From: CADEED01 sp036274075
Lineage (GTDB): Bacteria > Pseudomonadota > Gammaproteobacteria > Steroidobacterales > Steroidobacteraceae
DNA: 32,475 nucleotides
Assembly: GCA_036274075.1 (NCBI GenBank)
Contig: DASUGK010000193.1
Coordinates: forward strand, 1-32,475
Direction of reading: 5' to 3'
Shown here: piece by piece, positions 21,624-31,400 of the stretch
How positions within the stretch are numbered: position 1 is the stretch's first letter
Layout of the letters: every line of letters starts with the position of its first letter
Translations under genes and position numbers: made by a program
Notes under the pieces: model-generated
The model's database searches: none
The model's input: only the letters and a program-made list of their open reading frames with translations
What the model was told of the DNA's origin: nothing

Positions 21624-22598
21624 ATGTCTGCGACCACGACCACGCCCTGGTTCATTCGCGCGCGACTCAAGACTCGCCAGCTGATGCTGCTCACCGCTAT
21701 TTGCGATGAAGGCAATATCCACCGCGCCGCCGAGGTGCTGAACATGTCGCAGCCGGCGGCTTCCAAGCTGCTCAAGGATCTCGAGGACATGCTGGGGGTT
21801 TCGCTTTTCGAGCGCCAGCCGCGCGGCATGCGCCCGAACTGGTATGGCGAAACCATGATCCGTCACGCGCGTATCGCGCTGTCGTCGCTGCGCGAGGCGG
21901 GGCAGGAAGTGGACGCGCTCAAGACCGGGCTCTCCGGGCACGTGAGCCTCGGCGCCATCACCGGGCCGGCGCTCAGCCTGATCCCGCAGGCCATCATGAT
22001 CGTGGCGCGCGAGAACCCGAAGCTGCGCGTGGAGCTCAGTGTCGAGTCGAGCAACGTGCTCATCGAGCAGCTCGCGCAGGGCAAGCTCGACATCATGATC
22101 GGCCGGCTGTTCGAGCGGCAGGACAAGACCGGGCTGCGTTATGAACGCCTGGCCGAAGAGCCGGTGTGCGCCGTGGTGCGGCCGGGGCATCCCTTGCTCA
22201 GCGCCCCGGGCCTGACGCTCGCGGCGGTGGAGAAGAAGCCGTGGATCGTGCCGCCCGCCGGCAGCGTGCTGCGGCACCGTTTCGACCTCATGTTCCGCGA
22301 AGCGGGGCTGTCGCCGCCCACGCAGCTCATCGAGACCGCATCGCTGCTGTTCGTGACCAAGATGCTGCAGCAGACCGATTTCATTTCCGTGGTGCCCACC
22401 GAGGTGGCGCGTTATTACGCCACGTACGGCATGGTGGCCATTCTGCCCATGAACCTGTCGTGTGCGATGGACGCGTTCGGCATCATCACGCGCACCGACT
22501 GGCTGCTGTCGCCCGCGGCCAACGTGTTGTTGCGTGCACTCAAGACTTCGGCGGTGAGTAGTTATGGCTACCCGATGGACCTGAAGAACGCGTCGTAA
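21624..22598 (+). CDS. LysR-family transcriptional regulator
   Basis: This 324-aa protein has an N-terminal winged helix-turn-helix (about 15-75: LMLLTAICDEGNIHRAAEVL, then MSQPAASKLLKDLEDMLGV) and a C-terminal effector-binding domain of two lobes. The start at 21624 is preceded by GGAGGGGG at 21608-21615. It is divergent from the sugar-binding protein operon and 89 bp upstream of the arabinonate dehydratase gene on the same strand. That position suggests it controls both, with a sugar or aldonate as inducer. It resembles the GbpR group of sugar-responsive LysR proteins, though that assignment rests on memory of the family. Confidence 0.88.
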   Translation: MSATTTTPWFIRARLKTRQLMLLTAICDEGNIHRAAEVLNMSQPAASKLLKDLEDMLGVSLFERQPRGMRPNWYGETMIRHARIALSSLREAGQEVDALKTGLSGHVSLGAITGPALSLIPQAIMIVARENPKLRVELSVESSNVLIEQLAQGKLDIMIGRLFERQDKTGLRYERLAEEPVCAVVRPGHPLLSAPGLTLAAVEKKPWIVPPAGSVLRHRFDLMFREAGLSPPTQLIETASLLFVTKMLQQTDFISVVPTEVARYYATYGMVAILPMNLSCAMDAFGIITRTDWLLSPAANVLLRALKTSAVSSYGYPMDLKNAS

Positions 22599-22687
22599 CT
22601 TCTTCGGGCCGGCATGCCAAAGCCTGTATCGGTCGTCGGCAGAAAATTATTTCACGCATATCTCCGCGTTTTGTACGCTGCTGGCGG

Positions 22688-24412
22688 ATGGACGATCGGA
22701 AAAAACTCAAGCGCCGCAGCCAGGAATGGTTCGGCCGCGAAGGCAAGGATGGATTCCTGCATCGCAGCTGGATCAAGAACCAGGGCTATCCGGACGACAT
22801 GTTCGACGGCCGCCCGGTCATTGGCATCTGCAACACCTGGAGCGAGCTGACACCCTGCAACGGGCACTTCCGCGAGCTCGCGGAGTTCGTGAAGCGCGGC
22901 GTGTACGAGGCCGGCGGATTTCCGCTCGAGTTCCCGGTGATGTCGCTGGGCGAGACGCAGCTGCGTCCCACCGCGATGTTGTTCCGCAATCTGGCCAGCA
23001 TGGATGTCGAGGAATCCATCCGCGGCAATCCCATCGACGGCGTCGTGTTGCTGATGGGCTGCGACAAGACCACGCCTTCGCTGCTCATGGGCGCGGCCAG
23101 CTGCGACATTCCCACGATCGGGATTTCCGGCGGGCCGATGTTGTCGGGCCGTTTCCGCGGCAAGCAGATCGGCTCGGGCACGGGCGTGTGGCAGATGTCC
23201 GAGGACGTGCGCGGCGGTCGCATGTCGCAGGAGGAATTCACCGCGGCCGAGTCGTGCATGCACCGTTCCAAGGGGCACTGCATGACCATGGGCACCGCGT
23301 CGACCATGGCGAGCATGGTGGAGGCGCTGGGCGTCACGTTGCCCGGCAATGCCGCGATTCCCGCCGTCGACTCGCGGCGTTACCGGCAGGCGCAGCTCAC
23401 CGGGCGGCGCATCGTCGAGATGGTGGAAGAGGAGCTGGTGCTGTCGAAGATCCTGACGCGCCCGGCTTTCGAGAATGCCATTCGCGTCAATGCCGCGATC
23501 GGTGGGTCGACCAACGCGGTGATCCACCTGCTGGCGATCGCGGGGCGCATCGGCGTGCCGCTTTCGCTCGAGGATTGGGACCGGCTCGGCTCGGCGTTGC
23601 CCTGTCTCGTCGACCTGCAGCCCTCGGGCAAATTCCTCATGGAAGACTTCTACTACGCGGGTGGATTGCCCGCGGTGATGCGCGAGATCTCGAAGGTGCT
23701 CGACCTGGATGCGCGCACCGCCAACGGCCGCACGGTGGGCGAGAACATCGCCGAGGCGCCGTGCTGGAACCGCGAGGTAATCCGCGAGTTCGACGCGCCG
23801 TTCAAGCCGGCCGCGGGCATCGCGGTGCTGCGCGGCAACCTGGCGCCGGACGGTGCGGTGATCAAGCCCTCGGCCGCGTCGCCGCACCTGTTGCGCCACC
23901 GCGGCCGCGCCGTGGTGTTCGAGAGCATCGAGGATTTCCACGCGCGCATCGACGACGAGGCGCTCGACATCGACGAGACCTGCATCATGGTGCTCAAGGG
24001 CTGCGGGCCGAAGGGTTATCCCGGCATGGCCGAGGTCGGCAACATGCCGCTGCCGCCCAAACTACTGCGCCGGGGCATCACCGACATCCTGCGCATCTCG
24101 GACGCGCGCATGAGCGGCACGGCGTACGGCAGCGTGGTGCTGCACGTCTCGCCGGAATCGGCGGCCGGCGGACCGCTGGCGCTGGTGCGTGACGGCGACT
24201 TCATCGAAGTCGACGTGCCCGCGCGTCGGCTGCACCTCGACGTCGGCGACGCGGAACTCGCGGCGCGCGGCGCCGCTTGGAAACCCGCGCCCCAACCCGT
24301 GCGCGGCTGGTACAAGATCTACGTCGACCACGTGCAGCAGGCCCATCTCGGCGCCGATCTCGACGTGCTCGTCGGCAAAAGCGGCGCCAAAGTCACCCGC
24401 GACTCGCACTAA
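22688..24412 (+). CDS. L-arabinonate dehydratase (IlvD/Edd family)
   Basis: The product is a 574-aa cytosolic [2Fe-2S] dehydratase. It closely follows the L-arabinonate dehydratase of Rhizobium, which converts L-arabinonate to 2-keto-3-deoxy-L-arabinonate in the oxidative, non-phosphorylating arabinose pathway. Iron-sulphur ligands fit Cys57 (WSELTPCNGH), Cys125 (LLMGCDKTTPS) and Cys198 (SKGHCMTMGTASTM). Lys127 and the Mg2+-side residues are in place. The segments NAAIGGSTNAVIHLLAIAGR, LRGNLAPDGAVIKPSAASPH and ISDARMSGTAYGSVVLH are also family-typical. Other aldonates such as D-fuconate or D-xylonate are possible substrates. The TAA stop (24410-24412) abuts repeat copy D. Confidence 0.85.
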   Translation: MDDRKKLKRRSQEWFGREGKDGFLHRSWIKNQGYPDDMFDGRPVIGICNTWSELTPCNGHFRELAEFVKRGVYEAGGFPLEFPVMSLGETQLRPTAMLFRNLASMDVEESIRGNPIDGVVLLMGCDKTTPSLLMGAASCDIPTIGISGGPMLSGRFRGKQIGSGTGVWQMSEDVRGGRMSQEEFTAAESCMHRSKGHCMTMGTASTMASMVEALGVTLPGNAAIPAVDSRRYRQAQLTGRRIVEMVEEELVLSKILTRPAFENAIRVNAAIGGSTNAVIHLLAIAGRIGVPLSLEDWDRLGSALPCLVDLQPSGKFLMEDFYYAGGLPAVMREISKVLDLDARTANGRTVGENIAEAPCWNREVIREFDAPFKPAAGIAVLRGNLAPDGAVIKPSAASPHLLRHRGRAVVFESIEDFHARIDDEALDIDETCIMVLKGCGPKGYPGMAEVGNMPLPPKLLRRGITDILRISDARMSGTAYGSVVLHVSPESAAGGPLALVRDGDFIEVDVPARRLHLDVGDAELAARGAAWKPAPQPVRGWYKIYVDHVQQAHLGADLDVLVGKSGAKVTRDSH

Positions 24413-24450
24413 TGGGGACATTCCTCGTTTCCTAGCAAACGGGGACGGGG
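24413..24450 (+). repeat. REP-like 38-nt hairpin repeat, copy D
   Basis: This copy begins directly after the dehydratase TAA and points away from that gene. It matches copies B, C and E in the first 36 bases and ends GACGGGG like copy C. It has the 9-bp hairpin with a CCTAGC loop. It is the left inverted end of a 404-bp unit. Confidence 0.92.
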
Positions 24451-24778
24451 TTGCGTCGGCGCTTGAGCGGCCGGCACATGCACCTATCATGAGTGCGCTT
24501 TTCGCCGGGCCTTCGATGATTGTTTCGCAAGGTTGGGGCCGCCGCTCTTTGGTCCACGATTCGGGCGCAGGTTCGGCTGATCGTTAGCACTCGCCATCAC
24601 TCGGTCGGGGACGGCTTCGTGCCTTGCGAGAATTGGTACCCGGCCCGCGCCCTCATGATAGGCGCATATGCCGTCCGCCCCACTGTCTTCGCAAGCTCGT
24701 GCGCGCGCACTGGGAAGCGTGGTCTGTCGGCCCACGGTTTGGGGAAGAGAAGAGCACACGCGCAGGATACGCCGGCAG
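24451..24778. other. 328-bp stretch without a recognisable gene
   Basis: The interval between repeats D and E has open frames on both strands, including one of 90 codons (24487-24759, minus), but none has a convincing ribosome binding site or a recognisable protein. The base composition is less regular than in neighbouring genes. No tRNA, obvious riboswitch or strong terminator was seen. It might encode a small RNA or be a decayed gene. Confidence 0.5.
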
Positions 24779-24816
24779 GCCCGTCCCCGTTTGCTAGGAA
24801 ACGAGGAATGTCCCCA
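24779..24816 (-). repeat. REP-like 38-nt hairpin repeat, copy E
   Basis: This copy reads on the minus strand, directly after the TAA (24817-24819) of the first hybrid histidine kinase gene. It differs from copies C and D only in the last base of the 38 (GACGGGC). It has the same hairpin and loop and forms the right inverted end of the 404-bp unit. Confidence 0.92.
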
Positions 24817-27800
24817 TTAATTGAAGCGTTGGGAGAGGGCGGTGCGGAGTTCGGTGATTTTGGGGGGCTTCGACAATACGATGTCGACGCCGAGGGGTCG
24901 TTCGCCTTCGACCACCAGGCGGCGGCCCCAGCCGGTGAGCATGATCACGAACGTCTCCGGCACCGTGGCCTTGATGGACGCCGCGACCTTGCTGCCGTCC
25001 ACGTGCGGCATGCCGAGGTCCGTGATGACCACCGGGAAGGGCCTGCCACCGTCGTGCGAGGACATGAACGCATCGATGCCCGCCTGGCCACCGTTGGCCA
25101 CCGTGACCTCGTGGCCATCGCTCTCCAGCGCGTCGCGCAGCGACTTGAGCAGCATCGGGTCGTCGTCGACGATCAGGATCTTCATCGCGTGGACCGGCGG
25201 CCGGTGGCTGCCGCTGCTGACCGAGGGCGCGGCCGGCGCGGCGTTGAACACCAGCCGCACCAGCGTGCCCTTGCCCGGTTCGCTCTCGAGTTCGAGCTTG
25301 GCGCCGTGCCGCTGCGCGACTCCGTACACCATGGCCAGACCCAGACCCGTGCCGCGCGTGCCCTTGGTGGTGAAGAATGGCTCGAGGCAACGCCGGCGCG
25401 TTTCTTCGTCCATGCCGATGCCGTTGTCGGCCACCTCGAGGATCACTGAGGATTCGCGTGCGGTGCCGAGCCGCGCCAGCCGCGTTCGCAACGTCAGCAC
25501 GCCGCCGTGCGGCAAGGCATCGACCGCGTTGAACACCAGGTTCACCAGCGCATCGCGAACCTGGCTTTCGGCCACGGCGATGGGTGGCAGGCCATGCGCC
25601 AGCTCGAGGCGCATGTCGATGGCCACGCCCCGCTGCAACGCCATGTCGCTCCAACGCGCGCGCGTGAGATCCACCACCTGGCGCACCAGCTTGTTGAGAT
25701 CCACGGGGACCAGCGAGGACTGCGGCTCGCGCTGGCGATAGAACTCGCCCATGCGCGCCACGGTCTGCGCGACGTCGTCGACCGCGCGCTGGATGATCTC
25801 GAGGCTGGCGCGGGCGCGGTCGGAAAGATTGGTTTCGCGCTCGAGCAGCGCCTCGGTGTACAGCGCCACGGGTGAGATCGCGTTGTTGATGTCGTGCGCG
25901 ATACCGCTGGCCATCTGGCCCAGCGCGCGCAGCCGCTCCTGCTGCATGAACTGCTGCTGCGTCTGGCGCAGCTCGTCGTAGGCCTGCTGCAGCGCTTCGT
26001 GCAGTTGCGCCTGGTTGGCCGCTAGCGCCGTATGTTCGCTGGCCTGGCGCAGGAACTCGCATTCGCCGCTCGAGAAACTGTTGGCGCGCAGCCGGGCGCA
26101 GATCAGCACGCCGAATACCTTGCTCTCCACCAGCAGCGGTGCGATCACCATGGCGCCGAGCCCGGCGCCCGCGAGCCGTTGCGGGAAGGGAAAGCGCGTA
26201 TTGGCGATGTCCGGCTCGTACACCAGCTCGCCGCGCACGCAGCGCGCCAGGCCGTTCTCGTCGATGGGCACCGTCGTGCCATAGGTCATCGCGAGCTGCG
26301 CGGCGACGGGTTCACTGCGCGTGCCGATGCACGCCACGGTGAGGCGGTTCTCGTTCGCGTCGTGCAGGCAGATGCCGCAGAAATCCACCGGCAACTCCGC
26401 CTCCAGCTGCGCGGCCACCACCTGGAAGATGCTGCGCAGGTCCTGGCGTTCACCGATGGCGCGCGTGATGCGCGACAGCAGCGCGAGCCGCTGCAGCTGC
26501 TCGTTGAGCCTCGCCTCGTGGGCCAGGCGCTCGGAGATGTTGCGGTAGTTGGTCACCACCGCGCGCACGGACGGATCGTCGAGCAGGTTGGTCGCGACAC
26601 CTTCGATCCAGATCCAGTGCCCGTCCTTGTGGCGCCGCCGCCAGATCCCCGGGATGGGCTTGCCGGGATTCGCCATGACCTGCGACATCGACCGCTGGAT
26701 CACGGGCGCGTCGTCGGGATGCCCGCCTTCGCGCGCGAGGCGTCCGACCAGTTCTTCCGGCTGGTAACCCTCGATGTTGGCGATCGCCGGGCTCGCGTAC
26801 AGGATGGTCCCGAGCGCGTCGATCAGCGTGATGGCGTCGGTGCTGTTCTCGATGAGCGCACGGAAGCGGCGCTCGGAATTCCTGACCGCCTCGTTGGATT
26901 CCTGCAGTTCGCGCGTGCGCTCGGCCACGCGGAGCTCGAGTTTCTCCTTCGCCTCGCGCAGTTCGTGTTCGGCGCGCACCGCATCGGTCACGTCGCGTGC
27001 CGAGGCATACATGAGTTTGCCGCGCGGCACCGAGCGCCAGGAGAACGTGCGCCAGCTGCCATCCTTGTGGCGATAGCGGTTCACGAACTGCTCCACCGCC
27101 TCGCCGTGGACCACCTGCTTCAACACGGTCTTGGCAGTCTCGGCGCGATCGTCGGGATGGACCAGTTCCATGTAGGGAATACGCAGCGCCTCCTCGACGG
27201 TGTAACCCAGCAGCGGCGTGACGGCCCGGCTCATGCGCTTGAAATAGCCGTCGGAGCTCGAGATCACGTACAGGTCGAGCGACAGGTCGAAGAACCGCAC
27301 GAGCTCGGCCTCGGCGCGCGCGCGGCCCGCGTAGTCGCGCCGGATCGCCAGGATGGCGAGGCCCACGAAAGTCAGCGCCAGCGCGGTGCCACAGACGATC
27401 ACGACCTGCGTCACCGTGGCGCTGCGCGCCGCTTCGTGTTCGCGTTCATTGAGCAGCCGGATCTCGGCGGATTTCATCTCCTGCGCGAGGGCGCGCACGC
27501 GGGCCTGCATCTTGACGCCCGGCCGGTCCGGAGTGCGCGCCAGGTACTCCTGCACGGCCTCGAGTCCGCCGCTGCGCCTTATCTGCATCACCCTCGAGAT
27601 GTGCGCGATGCGTGCGCGCACGGCCTCGGCCAGCGGCGCCACGCGCGCCAGCTGCTCCGGGTTCGACTGGCACGCGTCGCGCAGCTGCTGCACCAGCCCT
27701 TCGACGCGGCCGACGGCGCGCACGTAGTCGGCGGCGAACAACTCCTCGCCGCTGAGCATGAAGCCTCGATTCGCGGACTCGGTTTCCAGCGTCGTCTCGA

Positions 27801-28320
27801 CGATGGCGTCGATGCTGGCCATCACCAGCTGCGAATGCGCCACGAGTTTCGAATTCTCGTTGAGCCGGACCACCGACATGTACGAGACGACGCCGATGAT
27901 GCCCAGCGAGGCGAGCGCCATGGCGAAGCCGAGGCCGACCTTGCGCTCGGTGGTGATGCGCCGGTTCTCGATGGCTTCCTCGGCGCGGCCCCGCCGCAGC
28001 CGATCCAGCTCGCCGAACAACACGCTGATCAGCACGCCCACCAGCAGCATGAACAGCCAGTGCGCGAAGGCCACCGGCGAGGCGAAGCCGAAGCTGTGGG
28101 TCGGCGGCACCAGGAAATAGTCGGTGAGCAGGCAGGTGAGGCCCGTCGCGAGCAGGCCCGGGCCCATGCCACCTAGATAGGCGCTGATGACGATGGGGAA
28201 GAGGAACAGGATGAGGAGGGGCTGGCCGCCGTCCCACGGCTTCATGCCCAGGCGCAGCAGCAGCGTGACGACCGTCAGCACCGCCGCAAAGACGTAGAGC
28301 CGCCAACGGTGCGCCTGCAT
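24817..28320 (-). CDS. Membrane hybrid histidine kinase (DUF4118-like, CHASE3, PAS, PAS, GAF, HisKA, HATPase, receiver)
   Basis: The 1167-aa product has a KdpD-like membrane region of several helices at its N-terminus (about 6-105). A helix, a CHASE3-like extracellular domain and another helix follow (about 126-330). Then come two PAS domains with PAC motifs, a GAF domain, a HisKA domain with phosphoacceptor His in ASGIAHDINNAISPV near residue 810, and an HATPase with NLVFNAVDALPHGG and GTRGTGLGLAMV. A C-terminal receiver has Asp in VVITDLGMPHVDG and Lys in LSKPPK. The ATG at 28320 is used; a GTG at 28350 is in frame and neither has a clear Shine-Dalgarno sequence. It is a paralogue of the next gene upstream, with an extra N-terminal membrane module. 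The signal and partner are unknown. Confidence 0.87.
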   Translation of the reverse strand: MQAHRWRLYVFAAVLTVVTLLLRLGMKPWDGGQPLLILFLFPIVISAYLGGMGPGLLATGLTCLLTDYFLVPPTHSFGFASPVAFAHWLFMLLVGVLISVLFGELDRLRRGRAEEAIENRRITTERKVGLGFAMALASLGIIGVVSYMSVVRLNENSKLVAHSQLVMASIDAIVETTLETESANRGFMLSGEELFAADYVRAVGRVEGLVQQLRDACQSNPEQLARVAPLAEAVRARIAHISRVMQIRRSGGLEAVQEYLARTPDRPGVKMQARVRALAQEMKSAEIRLLNEREHEAARSATVTQVVIVCGTALALTFVGLAILAIRRDYAGRARAEAELVRFFDLSLDLYVISSSDGYFKRMSRAVTPLLGYTVEEALRIPYMELVHPDDRAETAKTVLKQVVHGEAVEQFVNRYRHKDGSWRTFSWRSVPRGKLMYASARDVTDAVRAEHELREAKEKLELRVAERTRELQESNEAVRNSERRFRALIENSTDAITLIDALGTILYASPAIANIEGYQPEELVGRLAREGGHPDDAPVIQRSMSQVMANPGKPIPGIWRRRHKDGHWIWIEGVATNLLDDPSVRAVVTNYRNISERLAHEARLNEQLQRLALLSRITRAIGERQDLRSIFQVVAAQLEAELPVDFCGICLHDANENRLTVACIGTRSEPVAAQLAMTYGTTVPIDENGLARCVRGELVYEPDIANTRFPFPQRLAGAGLGAMVIAPLLVESKVFGVLICARLRANSFSSGECEFLRQASEHTALAANQAQLHEALQQAYDELRQTQQQFMQQERLRALGQMASGIAHDINNAISPVALYTEALLERETNLSDRARASLEIIQRAVDDVAQTVARMGEFYRQREPQSSLVPVDLNKLVRQVVDLTRARWSDMALQRGVAIDMRLELAHGLPPIAVAESQVRDALVNLVFNAVDALPHGGVLTLRTRLARLGTARESSVILEVADNGIGMDEETRRRCLEPFFTTKGTRGTGLGLAMVYGVAQRHGAKLELESEPGKGTLVRLVFNAAPAAPSVSSGSHRPPVHAMKILIVDDDPMLLKSLRDALESDGHEVTVANGGQAGIDAFMSSHDGGRPFPVVITDLGMPHVDGSKVAASIKATVPETFVIMLTGWGRRLVVEGERPLGVDIVLSKPPKITELRTALSQRFN

Positions 28321-28426
28321 CTTGTTCTTGTCTGGCCAACCCCCGCGCACCGCAGCAGGGTAGTCCCAAATCGGGCGGCCGGGTTGCGTCCTTGGAGTCT
28401 AGGGGTTTTCCGAGGGCCGCCGACCC

Positions 28427-31400
28427 TTAGGACGGATGTGGCCCGACGTGGGCGGACAGCGCCGCCCGCAGGTCCGCGAGCTTCGGCGGCTTGCTCAGGA
28501 TCTCGTCCACGCCGGACGGAATATCGCCCTCGGCGACCAGCCTGCGGCCCCAGCCCGTCAGCATGAGCACCACGGTCGAGGGCACGGAAGCCTTGATGGT
28601 GGAGGCGACCTTGCGCCCGTCGACATGCGGCATGCCGAGGTCGGTGATGACCACCGGGAAGGGTTTTCCGTCGGCGTGGGATTCCACGAAGGCGTTGATG
28701 CCCAGCTGCCCGCCGCCCGCGGACACCACTTCATGGCCGTCGGACTCGAGCGCATCGCGCAGTGAATTCAGCAGCAGCGGATCGTCGTCGATGATGAGGA
28801 TGCGCAACCGGCCCAGCGGCGTGTTGTTCGACGCCGGGGGCGCGGCGGCTTCGGGCCGCGCGGCCGCGAACGACAGCCGGAAGGTCGTGCCCTTGCCGGG
28901 CTCGCTGTCGATGTCCAGCGTGGCGCCGTGCCGCTCGGCCACGCCGTACACCATCGCCAGGCCCAGGCCGGTGCCGCGCGTTCCCTTGGTGGTGAAGAAC
29001 GGTTCCAGGCAGCGGCGGCGAGTCTGCTCGTCCATGCCGACGCCGGTGTCGCTGACCTCGACGATGACATTCCGCCCGCGCGCCGCCGGATCGACGCGTG
29101 TGCGCAGCGTCAGCGTGCCGCCCTGCGGCATGGCATCCACCGCGTTGAACACCAGGTTCACCAGCGCGTCGCGAATCTGGCTTTGCACGGCGGCGATACG
29201 CGGCAGCGCCGCGTCCTGCTGCAGCCGCATCTCGATGACGGCGCCGCGCTGCTGCGCCATGTCGCTCCAGCGCACGCGCGTCAGGTCCGCGACGTGCTCG
29301 AGCAGCAGGTTCAGGTCGACCGGCTCCAGCGCGACTTCCGGTTCGCGTGAGCGGTAGAACTCGCCCATGCGCGCCACCGTTTGCGCGACGTCGTCGATCG
29401 CGCGCTGCACGATTTCGAGCTGCTTGCGGCCGCGCTCGCTGAGCCCGGTCTCGTGCTCCAGCACCGCCTCGGTGTAGAGCGACATCGGCGAGATGGCGTT
29501 GTTGATGTCGTGTGCGATGCCGCTCGCCATCTGTCCCAGGGCGCGCAGCCGCTCCTGTTGCATGACCTGCTGCTGCGTGTGGCGCAGATCGTCGTAGGCC
29601 TGCTGCAGGGCCGCGTAGAGCTGCGCCTGGTGCGAGGCGAGCGCGGTGTGTTCGCTGGCCTGGCGCAGGAATTCGCACTCGGCGCTGCTGAAGGCTTCGG
29701 CGTCGCGGCGCGCGCAGATCATGACGCCGAACACCTGGCTCTCGACCAGGATGGGTGCGATGACCAGCGATCGCATGCCGATGCTGGCGAGGCGCTGCGG
29801 GAATTCGAACTTCGTGTTCGCGATGTCGGGCTCGTAGACCAGGTGGCCGCGGACGCAGCGGCCGAGGCCGTTCTCGTCGATGGGCACCACGGCTTCCTCG
29901 CGCAGGCCGATGGAACGCACCAGCGCTTCGTTCTTCATGCCGACGCAGCTCACCGTGAGCCGGTTCTCGCCCATGTCGTAGAGGCCGAGGACGCACAGGT
30001 CGACGGGCATCTCGTCCTCGAGCGTGCGCACCACCACCTGGAAGATGCTGCGGATGTCCTGGCGTTCGCCGATGGCTCGAGTGACGCGCGACAACAGCGC
30101 CATGCGTTGCAGCTGCTCGGCCAGCCGGTGCTCGTGCGCCAGCCTGCCGGTGATGTCGCGGTAGTTGCACACGATGGCGCCGACCGACGGATCGTCGAGC
30201 AGGTTCGTCGCCACGCCTTCCAGCCATATCCAGTGCCCGTCCTTGTGACGGCGCCGCCAGGTGGCCGGCACCGGCTTGCCCGGGTTGGCCAGCAACTGTT
30301 CCATCGCCTGGCGCAGGACGGGCATGTCGTCGGGATGCGTGTGCTCGGTGCCCAGCCGTCCCAGCAGTTCCTCGGGCGCGTAGCCCTCGACGTTGGTCAC
30401 CGCCGGGCTCAGGTACAGGATGCGATTGTCGGCATCGATGAGCGCGATGCTGTCCGCACCGTTCTCGATGAGCGCGCGGAAGCGGCGCTCGCTCTTGCGC
30501 AGCGATTCGTTGGCCTCGGCGAGCGCGCGCGTGCGTTCGGCGACGCGCGATTCGAGCTGCTGCTTGGCTTCGCGAAGTTCCTGCGCCGCGCGCGTGTCCT
30601 CGGTGACGTCGCGCGCCGTGGCGAACATCAGGTTGCCGCGCGGCATGGAACGCCAGGACAGAGTGCGCCAGCTGCCGTCCTTGTGGCGGAAGCGCCCGAC
30701 GAAGCCGTTGAGGCGTTCACCTTTTATCGTCTGCAGCCGCACGGCTTCCATGGCGCGTGCACGGTCATCGGGATGGATCATCTCCATGTAGGGGATTTTC
30801 AGCGCTTCCTCGACCGTGTAACCCAGCAGCTCCTGCACGGCAGGGCTCAGCCGCTTGAAATAGCCATCGGCATCGGCGATGGCCAGCAGGTCGATGGACA
30901 GGTCGAAGAAACGGTTGAGGTCGGTCTCGGCGCGGCCGCGGCCGGCGAAGTCGCGGCGGATCACCGCGAGCGCCAGCGCCACGAACACCACGGCGAACAA
31001 ACCGCCACCGATGATGATGCCGCGGGTCAGGGCGGTGCTCTGCGCGGTCAGCTGCTCGCGAGCCGCGAGTTTGGCCTGCTCGCTGGCCTTCATCTCGCGC
31101 GCGCGCGCCAGCAATTGCTCCTGGAGCCGCACACCGACTTGTCCGGTGGCCTCACTGTCGGCGCGCACGGCCTCGATGCCGCCACTGCGCCGCAGCGCGA
31201 TCACCTCGTCGTTGCGCTCGAAGCGCGCGGTGATGGCGTCCCTGAAGGCCTCGAAGCGTTCGAGTTGCGCCGCGTCGGCGGCCACCTCGGCGCGGAGTTG
31301 CCCGCCGAGCTCGCGTACCTCCGCGGCCAGCGTCACATGGGTGCCGGTGAATTGCTCGTCGCCGCTGATCACGAAGCCGCGCTGCGCGGCCTCGGCGGCA

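Larger units (their letters stand above)
24413..24816. mobile_element. Possible RAYT-mobilised non-coding unit
   Basis: Two inverted copies of the 38-nt repeat bound 404 bp between the stop codons of two convergent genes, the same layout as the RAYT unit at 7216-8044 but without a transposase. Next to either repeat the interior shows no resemblance to the interior of the RAYT unit, so it is not a simple deletion derivative. It may be a long REPIN-like unit moved in trans, or two independent insertions. Confidence 0.5.

Noticed and set aside
24487..24759. 90-codon minus-strand frame between repeats D and E as a gene
   Set aside because: No ribosome binding site, no recognisable family, and the composition looks random for this GC content.
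5469..24816. CRISPR array or integron attC sites as explanation for the repeats
   Set aside because: Copies are far apart, irregularly spaced and in both orientations, with no cas genes and no integrase; the adjacent RAYT gene explains them better.
26032..28176. Long plus-strand frame (714 codons) antisense to the first hybrid kinase
   Set aside because: The composition is typical of an antisense shadow, with no recognisable motif. The opposite strand has a full multi-domain kinase. The same applies to frames at 8019-10499, 11866-13779, 14427-16334 and 29381-31600.
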